From NCBI RefSeq assembly GCF_001426505.1, contig NZ_LMEV01000011.1:31766-95765 (forward strand): a stretch of DNA of 64,000 nucleotides, written 5' to 3'. The notes beneath the pieces are model-generated. The model ran no database searches. It had not been told where the DNA came from and worked only from the letters and a program-made list of their open reading frames with translations. This DNA comes from Variovorax sp. Root473 (lineage in GTDB: Bacteria; Pseudomonadota; Gammaproteobacteria; Burkholderiales; Burkholderiaceae_C). This document shows, piece by piece, positions 36,573 to 45,100 of this stretch; position 1 is the stretch's first letter, and each line of letters begins with the position of its first letter. A program made the translations under genes and the position numbers.

Positions 36573-37070
36573 TCAACGCGCCTTGCCGAAATCCTTCAGC
36601 TTGAAATCGGTGTCGTCCTTGTAGCCGTACAGGCGACACACCGCGCGGAAGTCGTCCACCGGGAAGCCGGTCCAGGCGTAGTTGCGGGCACGGCGACCCG
36701 TCTTGCGGTTCTGCACGTCGAAGGACAGCGAGGCCTTCGGCTCCGGCAGGTTGATCGTCTTGTGCAGGCTGGGTACGAACTGGAAGTCTTGCGTCTCGAA
36801 GCGCTTGGAGAAGCCGAGCGCCGTGCGCACGACGATGGCCTCGGGCATGAACTCGTAAGCCGACACGAAAAGATAGTCGCGCCGCACCGCGACGATGGTC
36901 GCCAGCGCCAGCAGCAGCGTCACCGCGTAGAACATCGGCGTGTTGATCGTGCGGTCGACCGTGAAACGGTAGGCGTAGTTGAACACCAGCGAGGTCAAGC
37001 CGACCATCAGCACGAGCTGTCCGACCTGCTGCAGCAGCCACTTCGCCCGGTTCGAAACGGAAACGATCAC
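36573..37070 (-). CDS. Hypothetical membrane protein after the murA paralogue
   Basis: This 165-residue protein has two hydrophobic helices (about 14-35 and 46-61) and a C-terminal soluble domain (FVSAYEFMPEAIVVRTALGFSKRF...NYAWTGFPVDDFRAVCRLYGYKD). The GTG start at 37070 has GAGGAG eight bases upstream, inside the end of the murA-like gene, and the gap is only 7 bp. The two are therefore probably co-translated. It is unrecognised; the shared operon suggests an envelope role, but that is inference. Confidence 0.65.
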   Translation of the reverse strand: MIVSVSNRAKWLLQQVGQLVLMVGLTSLVFNYAYRFTVDRTINTPMFYAVTLLLALATIVAVRRDYLFVSAYEFMPEAIVVRTALGFSKRFETQDFQFVPSLHKTINLPEPKASLSFDVQNRKTGRRARNYAWTGFPVDDFRAVCRLYGYKDDTDFKLKDFGKAR

Positions 37071-37077
37071 GGCGCGC

Positions 37078-38379
37078 TCACTCCTCGCTGGTCCACTCCA
37101 CCTGCACGCCCAGGCTGCGCAGGTTTTCCACGAAGCGCGGGTGCGCGCGCCGGATCGGCGTGGCGTTGCGGATCTCGGACTTGCCTTCGATGCTCGCAGC
37201 CACCATGAACAGCGCGATCGCCACGCGGATGATGTAGGGGCTTTCGACCACTGCCGGCGACAGCGCATGGCCGCCGAAGGTGATGAGCCGGTGCGGGTCG
37301 GACGAGAACACGTGCGCGCCAAACTTCGACAGCTCGCCGGTCCAGCCGAGCGCACCGTCGTACACCTTGTTCCAGAACATCGCGTTGCCCTGCGCGCGCA
37401 CGCCCAGTGCAATGAAGATCGGCAGCAGGTCGACCGGAAAGTATGGCCACGGCGCAGCCTCGACCTTGGTGAGCACGTTGCTGGTGAACGGCGTCTGCAC
37501 CTTCAACGGACCGCTGCGGATGGCGCGCGACCAGCCGTCTGCATGCTCGATCTGCACGCCGAACTTGGCGAAGGTGCGGTCGATCAGCGGAAAGTTGCCA
37601 GGCGCGCTGTTGCGCACCACGACGTCGCCATCGGTGATCGCGCCCAGCGCCAGGAAGGTCGTGATCTCGTGGAAGTCTTCATCGAAGCGGAACTCGCCGC
37701 CGCCCAGCGTGGTGCCGCCATGCACCGTGAGCCGCGAGGTGCCCATGCCCTCGATGCGCACGCCGATCAACGCCATGAAGCGGCAGAACTCCTGCACGTG
37801 CGGCTCCGAGGCGGCGTTGGTGAGCGTCGAGGTGCCGCCCGCGGTGGCCGCGCACAGCACGAAATTCTCGGTGGTCGTCACCGAGGCGTAGTCGAGCCAG
37901 TGGTCGGTGGGCGTGAGCCGGCCGGGTGCATACACCAGCAGCGAGCCCTCGGTGCGTTCCACTTCGCCGCCGAAACGCTGGAACACCTCGACGTGCGGAT
38001 CGATCTCGCGCACGCCCAGCGTGCAGCCCTTGACGTTGTCCTCCAGCCGCGCCACGCCGAAGCGCGCCAGCAGCGGCGGCACCAGCATGATCGACGAGCG
38101 CATTTCCTCGGGCAGGCGGTGGCGGGCCGCGTCGAAGGCAGTTTCGCGGTGGTGCAGTTCGAGCGTGCCGCTCTCGTGGTCCATGCGGACCTCGCTGCCC
38201 AGCGTTCGGAAGATGTCCAGGATCTTGCGCACGTCGGTGATGTCGGGCACCCCGTGCAGCCGCAGCGGTTCGCCGGTGAGCAAGGTGGCGCAGAGCACCG
38301 GCAGCACCGCGTTCTTGTTGGCGGAGGGGATGATGCGGCCGCGAAGGGGCGTACCGCCGTGCACGATGAGGTTGGACAT
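37078..38379 (-). CDS. Divergent MurA-type UDP-GlcNAc enolpyruvyl transferase
   Basis: This 433-residue EPSP-synthase-fold protein is a MurA relative. Lys22-Asn23 (ANKNAVLP) match the substrate-binding pair, and Cys119 (KGCTLG) is the catalytic, fosfomycin-binding cysteine. The Asp of YFPVDLLP matches the base near residue 305 of E. coli MurA. Usual flanking residues differ: VREIDPH instead of ARPVDLH. A canonical murA normally lies elsewhere in Burkholderiales, next to his genes, so this looks like a paralogue. It is coupled to a downstream membrane protein. It may serve cell-wall synthesis under special conditions or a related sugar nucleotide. Confidence 0.85.
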   Translation of the reverse strand: MSNLIVHGGTPLRGRIIPSANKNAVLPVLCATLLTGEPLRLHGVPDITDVRKILDIFRTLGSEVRMDHESGTLELHHRETAFDAARHRLPEEMRSSIMLVPPLLARFGVARLEDNVKGCTLGVREIDPHVEVFQRFGGEVERTEGSLLVYAPGRLTPTDHWLDYASVTTTENFVLCAATAGGTSTLTNAASEPHVQEFCRFMALIGVRIEGMGTSRLTVHGGTTLGGGEFRFDEDFHEITTFLALGAITDGDVVVRNSAPGNFPLIDRTFAKFGVQIEHADGWSRAIRSGPLKVQTPFTSNVLTKVEAAPWPYFPVDLLPIFIALGVRAQGNAMFWNKVYDGALGWTGELSKFGAHVFSSDPHRLITFGGHALSPAVVESPYIIRVAIALFMVAASIEGKSEIRNATPIRRAHPRFVENLRSLGVQVEWTSEE

Positions 38380-38532
38380 GAAGGGGGCGAACAGAGGGCG
38401 AAGGCACGAACTGTTCGCGCCGGACGGCGGAACTTTACCGTTGGAAACGACAGGTTTCCGGGGGCTCAGTTGTAAGAATTTGGAAACGCACGCGGCGCGC
38501 AGGGGCGGCCACGTCGTTGCCTGGGAGGACCG

Positions 38533-39450
38533 TCAGGCCTTGCGCTGGAAGCCCGGCGCCTGGTCGACTTCGGTCGGCTTGTAGATCTTGTGCGCTGCCG
38601 TCGCGGTGCCCGCGTCCGCCACCACCAGCAGGCGCCACAGCGGCTCGCGCACGGCGCACAGGCTTTCCTCGGGCGTGAGCGCGAAGGTCGGCAGCGCCGG
38701 GGCGGTGCCCTTCACGACCACCTTGAGCAGCATCGCGCCCTTGGCGTTCGACACCTCGATGTCGTAGCCCAGCGCCTTGCTCGTCACGTCTTCCGCGTTG
38801 TAGCCATAGCCCTTGAAGTGGCCCACGACATAGGCCATGGCAGCGGCCTGGAGCGCGTCGGGCGTGGTGGGGCCGGCCGGCGCGGCGTCGGCTTCCTCGT
38901 CCGGCGCCACGCCGCCACGGGCCTTCGCGGCCGCGATGTCGGCTTCGGTCGGCACCCAGCCGCGCGCACCGCGCACCAGCACTGCGAGCTGTTGTTCGGG
39001 TTCCCAGCTCGCCACGTGCCATTCGGCGTCGTCGCGCACGCGGGTCGACACCTTGGCGCTCTTGTTGCTCTCGAGCTCGGCGATGGCCACGCGGTTGGTC
39101 TGCAGCACGGCACGGAAACCCTGGCCGGCGTCGAAGGTGCGCTTGAGCAGCGCCAGCCGGTCCTTGGCTCGCTGCGCCTGCTGGGCGCTTCGCACGCCGC
39201 CGCCGGGGCGACGCTGGGCGTCGAGCGATTCCAGGTAGAACCAGCGGCCACCGGCCGCCACGCTCACGTACTCGCCCCAGATGGTGGCGATGACGTTGTC
39301 GCCCGTGGCGAGCCAGGCGTGCTCGAACGGCTTGTCGCGTGCGTCGAACACCCCCATCTTGGCGACGATTTCGACCGGCGTGAGGCGCGGTCCGGAGAGC
39401 CGCATCTCATCGATGGCGGCGAGCACGGAGGGGTCGACTTCCTTGTCCAT
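38533..39450 (-). CDS. DUF3883-like protein (degenerate nuclease-fold candidate)
   Basis: This 305-residue soluble protein has a C-terminal part with SKALGYDIEVSNAKGAMLLKVVVKGT and TFALTPEESLCAV. That resembles DUF3883 (protein NO VEIN C-terminal) domains, which carry a GYDI...(I/L)EVKGT...LT..E pattern. Here the Glu of EVKGT is Val (VVVKGT), so any nuclease-type metal site would be lost. The N-terminal half has no known motif. No restriction or defence genes are adjacent. The family call is moderate. Confidence 0.55.
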   Translation of the reverse strand: MDKEVDPSVLAAIDEMRLSGPRLTPVEIVAKMGVFDARDKPFEHAWLATGDNVIATIWGEYVSVAAGGRWFYLESLDAQRRPGGGVRSAQQAQRAKDRLALLKRTFDAGQGFRAVLQTNRVAIAELESNKSAKVSTRVRDDAEWHVASWEPEQQLAVLVRGARGWVPTEADIAAAKARGGVAPDEEADAAPAGPTTPDALQAAAMAYVVGHFKGYGYNAEDVTSKALGYDIEVSNAKGAMLLKVVVKGTAPALPTFALTPEESLCAVREPLWRLLVVADAGTATAAHKIYKPTEVDQAPGFQRKA

Positions 39451-39561
39451 TCAGCGAAATTCTGGCGAGTTGGGAGGGGGTGGGAGTATGCCGCATCGGC
39501 CGTCGCTCCCCGGCCCCTGGCGCCCCGCCGCGTGTACCCTCCGTGCCTTGAAAGCCCCCGC

Positions 39562-40281
39562 ATGCACGACCTGCTGACCTCCTATTTCTGGCACGGCGAC
39601 ACCCTGCGCAGCCGCAGCGTGGGCGGCGTCGTGCACGCGGCCCTGCTCGACGTGCCCGAGCCCCCGGCCCGCCTCCTGGCCGACTGGCAGCGGGAGATCG
39701 CCACGAACGTGCCGCTCGAACCCGGCGATGTCGAACCCATGCCCCTGGCCCGCGCGCGCGCGCGCTGGCCCGACTACGCACAGTGCGTGCAGGCGATGTC
39801 CGGCTGGCTGGGCACGCTGGGCCTGCCTGCCGCCCTGCTCCCCGCCAGCGACGTCGCCCTGATGGCCTGCCGCGGCGCCCGCTACCACCACGACGGCGCG
39901 CAGTACGGCGGCGCGGCCTTCTGCAACCTCTTCCTCAGCGACGACAAGGGCCTGGACGTGCATTTCCCCGTCACAGGCCAGCGCATTGCGCTCACGCGGG
40001 GCACGGCCCTGCTGTTCGACACGGGGCAGCCTCACGCCGTCGTGCCGCGCGGCAGCGACCATGGCTTCGACACCGCAGACTTCCCAGCTGACGAGGACCG
40101 CACGCAGCTGTTCCTGACCTGGGAGCTGTCGATCGAAGACGCGCAGGTGGCGCGCCTGCTCGGCATCGACTTCGACGTCGATCCGGCCACCGCGTCGCGG
40201 CTCGATGAAGAACAGGTCCGGGTGAACGGCGAACAAGCCGAGGTCTGCGCACGCTCGGGCCGCTGGCGCAACGCCCCGTAG
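39562..40281 (+). CDS. 2-oxoglutarate/Fe(II) oxygenase-like protein
   Basis: This 239-residue protein has an HxD pair at His109/Asp111 (RYHHDGAQYGG) and a distal His158 (GQPHAVVPRG). This is the spacing of the 2-His-1-carboxylate iron centre in prolyl-hydroxylase-like double-stranded beta-helix enzymes. No signal peptide is present. The substrate is unknown. The frame is open far upstream across the neighbouring minus-strand gene, but homologous-looking sequence begins at the ATG at 39562. Confidence 0.65.
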   Translation: MHDLLTSYFWHGDTLRSRSVGGVVHAALLDVPEPPARLLADWQREIATNVPLEPGDVEPMPLARARARWPDYAQCVQAMSGWLGTLGLPAALLPASDVALMACRGARYHHDGAQYGGAAFCNLFLSDDKGLDVHFPVTGQRIALTRGTALLFDTGQPHAVVPRGSDHGFDTADFPADEDRTQLFLTWELSIEDAQVARLLGIDFDVDPATASRLDEEQVRVNGEQAEVCARSGRWRNAP

Positions 40282-40284
40282 CAG

Positions 40285-40641
40285 TCAATCGCCCTGGCGA
40301 TAGTGAGTCCCCGGCCGCGCCGCAGAATCGATGATGTCCCGCCACGACTTTCCCGCGCTTCGCAGTTGCGCGATCGACGGGCCCAGCGTGTTGCCGTAGC
40401 GATTGTGCGATCTGGCTTCGAGGGCCTGCAGTTCGGCTGACGGCGTCAGCGCGCGGTAGTGCAGCTTGAGGTCGTCCCGCTGAGCGAAGATCCACCGCGC
40501 CACCTGTTCCTCATCCACACCATCGGCCAGCATCCGCTCGGCAGCGGGCCCGAGCGCGGCCACGGCCGCTTCGTAGGTCTTGCGTACGTTGGGGTCTGCC
40601 ATGCGGATTTGGGGATGGATGTAGTGGGCGATTCGACCCAT
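40285..40641 (-). CDS. Small hypothetical protein
   Basis: A 118-residue (from 40641) or 105-residue (from 40602) helical protein. It begins MADPNVRKTYEAAVAALGPAAERMLADGVDEEQVARWIFAQRD in its core and ends GTHYRQGD. No motif is recognised and neither start has a clear ribosome site. It is convergent with the oxygenase-like gene, 3 bp apart, and divergent from the next small gene. Confidence 0.5.
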   Translation of the reverse strand: MGRIAHYIHPQIRMADPNVRKTYEAAVAALGPAAERMLADGVDEEQVARWIFAQRDDLKLHYRALTPSAELQALEARSHNRYGNTLGPSIAQLRSAGKSWRDIIDSAARPGTHYRQGD

Positions 40642-40710
40642 TGTGCATACGACGAGGGCGCTACAGTGGCCGGTCCCTCCTCCCTTTTCGTGCCTGCCCG
40701 GAGCCCGACG

Positions 40711-40932
40711 ATGCGCTACCTCTTCAATGTGTTCGGCCACACCCTGCGCGTCGAAATGACCGATGCCCGCTGGCGCAGCCACTGGGTCGGCGCCGATGGA
40801 AAACTGGGCCCCGCCCAGCTCGCGATTCCGCCCGACGTGGCACCCGCCGACCTCGCGCAGTACCTCTATGACATCTATCACGAGAACGCGACGCCGACGA
40901 ACGGCGATGTCTTCGAGATCGTGGCGAAGTGA
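40711..40932 (+). CDS. Small conserved hypothetical protein
   Basis: The 73-residue protein MRYLFNVFGHTLRVEMTDARW... contains VGADGKLGPAQLAIPPDVAPADLAQYLYDIYHENATP. The pattern of a short beta-sheet followed by IPP and YL.D..HE recalls a small DUF family seen widely in proteobacteria (possibly DUF7661). The function is unknown. The start is the ATG following a GGAG-containing stretch. Confidence 0.6.
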   Translation: MRYLFNVFGHTLRVEMTDARWRSHWVGADGKLGPAQLAIPPDVAPADLAQYLYDIYHENATPTNGDVFEIVAK

Positions 40933-41024
40933 GCGTGGCAACGCGGCCGGCGTGACAGAGGCCACGTCGATCTGCTACACCTTGTGCTACCCGTCCACAG
41001 CGCGTGCGCAAGGAGATTCGAGAG

Positions 41025-43073
41025 ATGGCCACAGGCAAGAAGCGCGTCGTCGCGAAGAAGCAATCGCCCGCTGATACGAAAGTCCCCAAGATGCCGCACG
41101 GCGTGCTGACGCCGGCGCTGTCGTCCGCCAGCGTGCGGCTTCATGTGACCGGGCAGATCAAGCTCCTCAACAGCTGGGTCGAGATGCCGCCCGAGATGGC
41201 CGCGGCGATGGTGGCGCCGCTGACCGCAGGCCCAGTGCCAGGCCAAGCCTCCGCCGCGCTTGCCGGCACCGCCGATGCGCTGTGCACGCGGCTCTCGCCG
41301 GTGTCGACCTTCGGGCTTGCGCAACTCCAGCGCCTGCCGCTTGACGTGGAAACGTCGATGGACCCGCGGCTGCAACTGGCGGTGGTGAACCGCCGTGCAG
41401 GCAAGCAGAGCATGCGGGTCTCTTCCGCTGACGGCGACTCGGTGCCTGTCGTGGCACGCGTGACCAGCCATGCCGCGTGGGTGGACATTCCCGATGTCGA
41501 TGCAGGCGCCGCCATCGGCAGCGCGGACGATGGCACGGTGCTCGTCACGGGGCGCATTCCGCTGGGCAAGGCCGAGGCCATCCACCAGCATCCGGCCGTG
41601 CTCAGCATGAAAGCCTCGCAGCCCGTGCGGCCGGCCCTGGACCACACGCTCGCCTCGATGGGCGTGCAAGCCGACAGCCCTGCGCTTGCCGGCACGGCCG
41701 GCGGCAGCGGCGTGGTGATCGGCATCGTCGATTCGGGCGGCGACTTCGCGCACCAGAACTTCCTGAAGGCCAACGGCAAGACGCGCCTGCTCGCGCTGTG
41801 GCAACAGGGCGCGCCGGCCCGGGCCAACAGCCCCTACGGCTACGGCCGGCTCTTCGAGGCGGCAGACATCGACAAGGCGCTGGCGAAGGCCGACCCGTAC
41901 AAGGCGCTGGGCTACGACCCCGGCCCCAGCGCGCACGGCACGCACGTCATGGACATTGCGGGCGGCAACGGCCAGGGCTCGCTGCAACCCGGCGTGGCGC
42001 CCAAGGCCGACCTGATCTTCGTCGAGATGTCGGCCCGCGACATCGCCTGGACCGGCCACAACGCGGTGTTCAGCTCCTTCGGCGATTCGGTGCAGATGCT
42101 TGAAGCGGTGAAGTTCATCTTCGACCGCGCCGGCGACAAGCCCTGCGTCGTCAACCTGAGCCTGGGCACGAACGGCGGTCCGCACGACGGCACCTCGCTG
42201 GTCGAGCAGGGCTTCGACGCGCTCGTCTCGCAAAAGCCCAACCGCGCAATCGTTCTCGCCGCCGGCAATGCGCAGGAAGACAACACGCACACGGCGGGCA
42301 CCGCGCCCGGCAACGGGCAGCTCGATGTGCCGTGGACGCTGGTCAACGGCCGGGGCGGCGAGTTCGAACTCTGGTACGGCGGCAGCCATCGCCTGCGCGC
42401 CGAACTGCTGGGGCCTGACGGCCAGGTGCTCGCGAGCGTGGCGCCGGGCGAGAACTTCCCGCTCGGCGCGGGCAACGGCGAGATCGCCGCGTTCCTCAGC
42501 AGCCGCATCACGGACCCGAACAACAAGGACAACGTGATCGGCATCTGGCTGGCGCCCAACTGGCCCGATGGCCAGCTCACGGTGCGGCTGCACGCCCTGA
42601 CGGCCGACGACGTGCCGTTCCATGCCTGGCTCGAGCGCCTGGACAGCGGTCAGTCGTACTTCGGCCATCCGGTGCCATCGCACCTGCTGGGATCGCTGTC
42701 GACAGGCAAGCTGTCGATCGTGGTCGGCGCTTACGACGCACGCAAGACAGGCGAGCCCGCCGCCAGTTTCTCGAGCGCGGGACCGACGCGCGACGGCCGG
42801 CCCAAGCCCGAGGTCTGCGCACCGGGCGTGCAGGTGAAGGCCGCGCAGTCGCGCACGAAGGACGGCATGGTGAAGATGTCGGGCACCAGCATGGCGGCGC
42901 CGGCGGTGACCGGGCTGGTCGCGCTGATGCTGGGCAAGGCCCACAAGGAGGGAAAGAAGCTGACCATCGCCGACATCCGTACCAGGCTCAAGGCGGGCGT
43001 CAAGCCCGGCGCGGGGCCGGCCGGCTGGGACCCGCAGCGCGGCGATGGCCGCGCCGGCAGCGGCGCGATCTGA
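41025..43073 (+). CDS. S8 (subtilisin-like) serine peptidase without signal peptide
   Basis: This 682-residue protein carries the subtilase triad Asp236 (GIVDSGGDF), His304 (HGTHV) and Ser622 (GTSMAAPAV). Between His and Ser lies a long insert with a beta-rich part (GGEFELWYGGSHRLRAELLGPDGQVLASV). The N-terminal 200 residues have no signal peptide and are basic at the very start (ATGKKRVVAKK). They end in a region (VTGRIPLGKAEAIHQHPAVLSMKASQPVRP) that resembles an I9-type propeptide and the small protein encoded just downstream. AAGGAG precedes the ATG at 41025. It is either cytosolic or secreted by a non-classical path. Confidence 0.88.
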   Translation: MATGKKRVVAKKQSPADTKVPKMPHGVLTPALSSASVRLHVTGQIKLLNSWVEMPPEMAAAMVAPLTAGPVPGQASAALAGTADALCTRLSPVSTFGLAQLQRLPLDVETSMDPRLQLAVVNRRAGKQSMRVSSADGDSVPVVARVTSHAAWVDIPDVDAGAAIGSADDGTVLVTGRIPLGKAEAIHQHPAVLSMKASQPVRPALDHTLASMGVQADSPALAGTAGGSGVVIGIVDSGGDFAHQNFLKANGKTRLLALWQQGAPARANSPYGYGRLFEAADIDKALAKADPYKALGYDPGPSAHGTHVMDIAGGNGQGSLQPGVAPKADLIFVEMSARDIAWTGHNAVFSSFGDSVQMLEAVKFIFDRAGDKPCVVNLSLGTNGGPHDGTSLVEQGFDALVSQKPNRAIVLAAGNAQEDNTHTAGTAPGNGQLDVPWTLVNGRGGEFELWYGGSHRLRAELLGPDGQVLASVAPGENFPLGAGNGEIAAFLSSRITDPNNKDNVIGIWLAPNWPDGQLTVRLHALTADDVPFHAWLERLDSGQSYFGHPVPSHLLGSLSTGKLSIVVGAYDARKTGEPAASFSSAGPTRDGRPKPEVCAPGVQVKAAQSRTKDGMVKMSGTSMAAPAVTGLVALMLGKAHKEGKKLTIADIRTRLKAGVKPGAGPAGWDPQRGDGRAGSGAI

Positions 43074-43162
43074 CGACCTGCCGATGTCCCCCACACCCGG
43101 TGCGGTTGTGCCGCACCTGAACGGGGGGTGTAATCTGTGCTTCGGCCCCCACCTTTCCTGTC

Positions 43163-43414
43163 ATGCCCATCGACCTGCGCTCGCTCAAGAAGCTCGACTT
43201 TTCGGCCGCCCCCGCGCCGGTGTCGGGCGAGTGGGTGGTCGTGCTGGTCAAGCTGTGCGAGGGCGCCGAGCGGCCGGACTACATCGCCGCGCGCGCCGAC
43301 ATCTCGCCGGGCCTGTTCTCGGCAGAGATTCCGCTCGACAAGCTGCAGCAGCTCGAAGCCGACCCGGCCGTCGAATCGGTCGAGCTGTCGCGCCGGCTGC
43401 CGCGCATTTCCTGA
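43163..43414 (+). CDS. Small peptidase-inhibitor I9-like protein
   Basis: This 83-residue protein contains GEWVVVLVKLCEG followed by GLFSAEIPLDKLQQLEADPAVESVELSRRLPR. That is the beta-alpha-beta layout of subtilisin propeptides (inhibitor family I9), where a V..VE.... ending binds the protease cleft. It follows the S8 peptidase gene by 89 bp in the same direction and resembles that peptidase's own N-terminal region. The natural reading is a free-standing inhibitor or folding helper of the peptidase. This is inference; the similarity is short. Confidence 0.6.
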   Translation: MPIDLRSLKKLDFSAAPAPVSGEWVVVLVKLCEGAERPDYIAARADISPGLFSAEIPLDKLQQLEADPAVESVELSRRLPRIS

Positions 43415-43439
43415 GGCGCGAAGCCAGTTCCTGCCGCCG

Positions 43440-43643
43440 TCACGGCTGAGCCGGGCGGCCGCCCGGCCGCTCCTCGACCCACCATTTCGATTCCGCGGCA
43501 TTCATCGCACGGGCGTTGGCGATCATTTCGTTGATCTGCGCGCGCGTGGCAGGCGAATCCACCATCCAGGCGGTCTGCACGGCATGCGACGGGCCGTCGG
43601 CGGCGAGCCTGTATTCCAGGCAAAAGCGAACCTCGTTGTTCAT
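43440..43643 (-). CDS. Small hypothetical protein
   Basis: The 67-residue protein MNNEVRFCLEYRLAADGPSH... contains TRAQINEMIANARAMNAAESKWWVEERPGG. It is soluble, with no known motif. The start at 43643 has a GAGAGAGGG stretch upstream; longer in-frame starts exist but lack support. Confidence 0.5.
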   Translation of the reverse strand: MNNEVRFCLEYRLAADGPSHAVQTAWMVDSPATRAQINEMIANARAMNAAESKWWVEERPGGRPAQP

Positions 43644-43796
43644 CGGTGATCGAACCCTCTCTCTGGCGTCGATTCTGTCTGAGTCAAGTGCAACAGAACG
43701 CGTCATGTGCATCCGCCCCGAACGAATCGATGGCTTTCGCAAACCATTCGTTCACAATGATTGCACCGTTGTCGCAACGGAAAGGAGTGTGAAACC

Positions 43797-44081
43797 ATGT
43801 TCGACTTCTTGTTTCGGCCCACCCACACGGCCTACCTGAAACGCGCTTCGGCGCTGCTCGAAGAGGCCCAGATGGCGCGCATCGAGCACCAGGCCGCCGC
43901 AGAGCATCACAGCGCGCTCGCCCGCATGTACGCGGAACGTGCGCGGCGGCTCGAGAACGAGCTGTACCGGCAACCGCGCGCCGCGGAGCACGGGCCCGAT
44001 ACGGTCGCGGTGGAAGATCGCCCGCAGCTGTATTCGCTGGATGGCAGCCGCAAGGCGACGACGCACCCGGCCGGCAGCTGA
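43797..44081 (+). CDS. Small coiled-coil hypothetical protein
   Basis: The 94-residue protein [25 protein letters not shown]... has a heptad-like helical stretch (about 10-55, [39 protein letters not shown]) and a disordered tail. AAGGAG precedes the ATG at 43797. It is unrecognised. It diverges from the preceding small gene across 153 bp. Confidence 0.6.
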   Translation: MFDFLFRPTHTAYLKRASALLEEAQMARIEHQAAAEHHSALARMYAERARRLENELYRQPRAAEHGPDTVAVEDRPQLYSLDGSRKATTHPAGS

Positions 44082-44185
44082 CGGCGGCCCGCGCGATCGC
44101 TTCGACGTCGCGCCTGGCGGCAAGGGAGCGGCTGCGCCAGCGCGGTGATGTAATCCGGCTTCCCGGCCATCACCGCGAGAACCTC

Positions 44186-45079
44186 ATGCGCACTGTCGTT
44201 GCCCCGCTGCTCGCCGCCTGCGCGGCCCTGGTCCTTTCCCACGCCCACGGCCAGGCCGCTGCGCCCTACGACGGCCCGCTGTTCGACACCCACCTGCACT
44301 ACAACCAGGAAGCCTGGGACGGCAACACCGGCCCGTTCCCGCCCACCGAGGCGCTCGCGCGCATGCAGCGCAACCAGGTGAAGGCGATCATCGCGAACTC
44401 GCGGCCCAATGCGGGCACGCAAACGCTGGCCGCCGCGCGCGAGACACGCGCCGCCGGCGTCACCGTGGTGCCTTTCGTGCGCCTGTACCGCAACCGCGAC
44501 GACTACAGCAACTGGTTCCGCGACGAGACCATCCACGAGATGGTGCTGAGCGAACTGGCGCGCGGCACGGCCAGCGGACCCTACCGCGGCCTCGGCGAAT
44601 TCCACCTGTACGAAAGCGCCAACGCCAACGGACCCGTGGCAAAGAAACTCATCGCGCTGGCCGAAGAGAAAAAGCTCGCGGTGCTCGCGCACGTGGACGA
44701 CGTGGCCGTCGACCTGCTGATGGCGAACGCGCCGTCGAAAGGCCGCGCGCTGCGCCTCATCTGGGCCCACACCGGCATCGGCGGCACGCCGGTCGAGCGC
44801 GTGCAGGCGATGCTGGAGCGCTACCCGCTGCTGATGGGCGAACTCTCGTACCGGCCCGGCCTGACCTGCGAGGGCGGGCGCCTGTGTCCCGAATGGCGTG
44901 CGCTGATCCTCAAGCACCCCGATCGCTTCATGGTCGGCTCGGACACCTGGGTCAACCAACGCTGGAGCGCCTATGACGAGATCATGCGCGGCTACCGCAC
45001 CTGGCTCGGCGACCTGCCGCCCGCGGTGGCGCAGCGCATCGCGTGGGGCAATGCGGCGGCGCTGTTCGACTTGCGCTGA
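44186..45079 (+). CDS. Exported amidohydrolase-fold protein
   Basis: This 297-residue protein has a Sec signal peptide ([21 protein letters not shown]) and a metal-dependent TIM-barrel of the amidohydrolase-2 type. Ligand candidates are His36 and His38 (DTHLHYN), the HVDD near the middle, HTGIGG and Asp in GSDTWVN. It is likely a periplasmic hydrolase or decarboxylase-like enzyme; the substrate is unknown. Confidence 0.82.
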   Translation: MRTVVAPLLAACAALVLSHAHGQAAAPYDGPLFDTHLHYNQEAWDGNTGPFPPTEALARMQRNQVKAIIANSRPNAGTQTLAAARETRAAGVTVVPFVRLYRNRDDYSNWFRDETIHEMVLSELARGTASGPYRGLGEFHLYESANANGPVAKKLIALAEEKKLAVLAHVDDVAVDLLMANAPSKGRALRLIWAHTGIGGTPVERVQAMLERYPLLMGELSYRPGLTCEGGRLCPEWRALILKHPDRFMVGSDTWVNQRWSAYDEIMRGYRTWLGDLPPAVAQRIAWGNAAALFDLR

Positions 45080-45100
45080 GGCGAACCTGCACGGGATTTT

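Noticed and set aside
38590-39561. Upstream extension of the 2OG-oxygenase-like frame
   Set aside because: It overlaps the complete minus-strand DUF3883-like gene and shows no domain.
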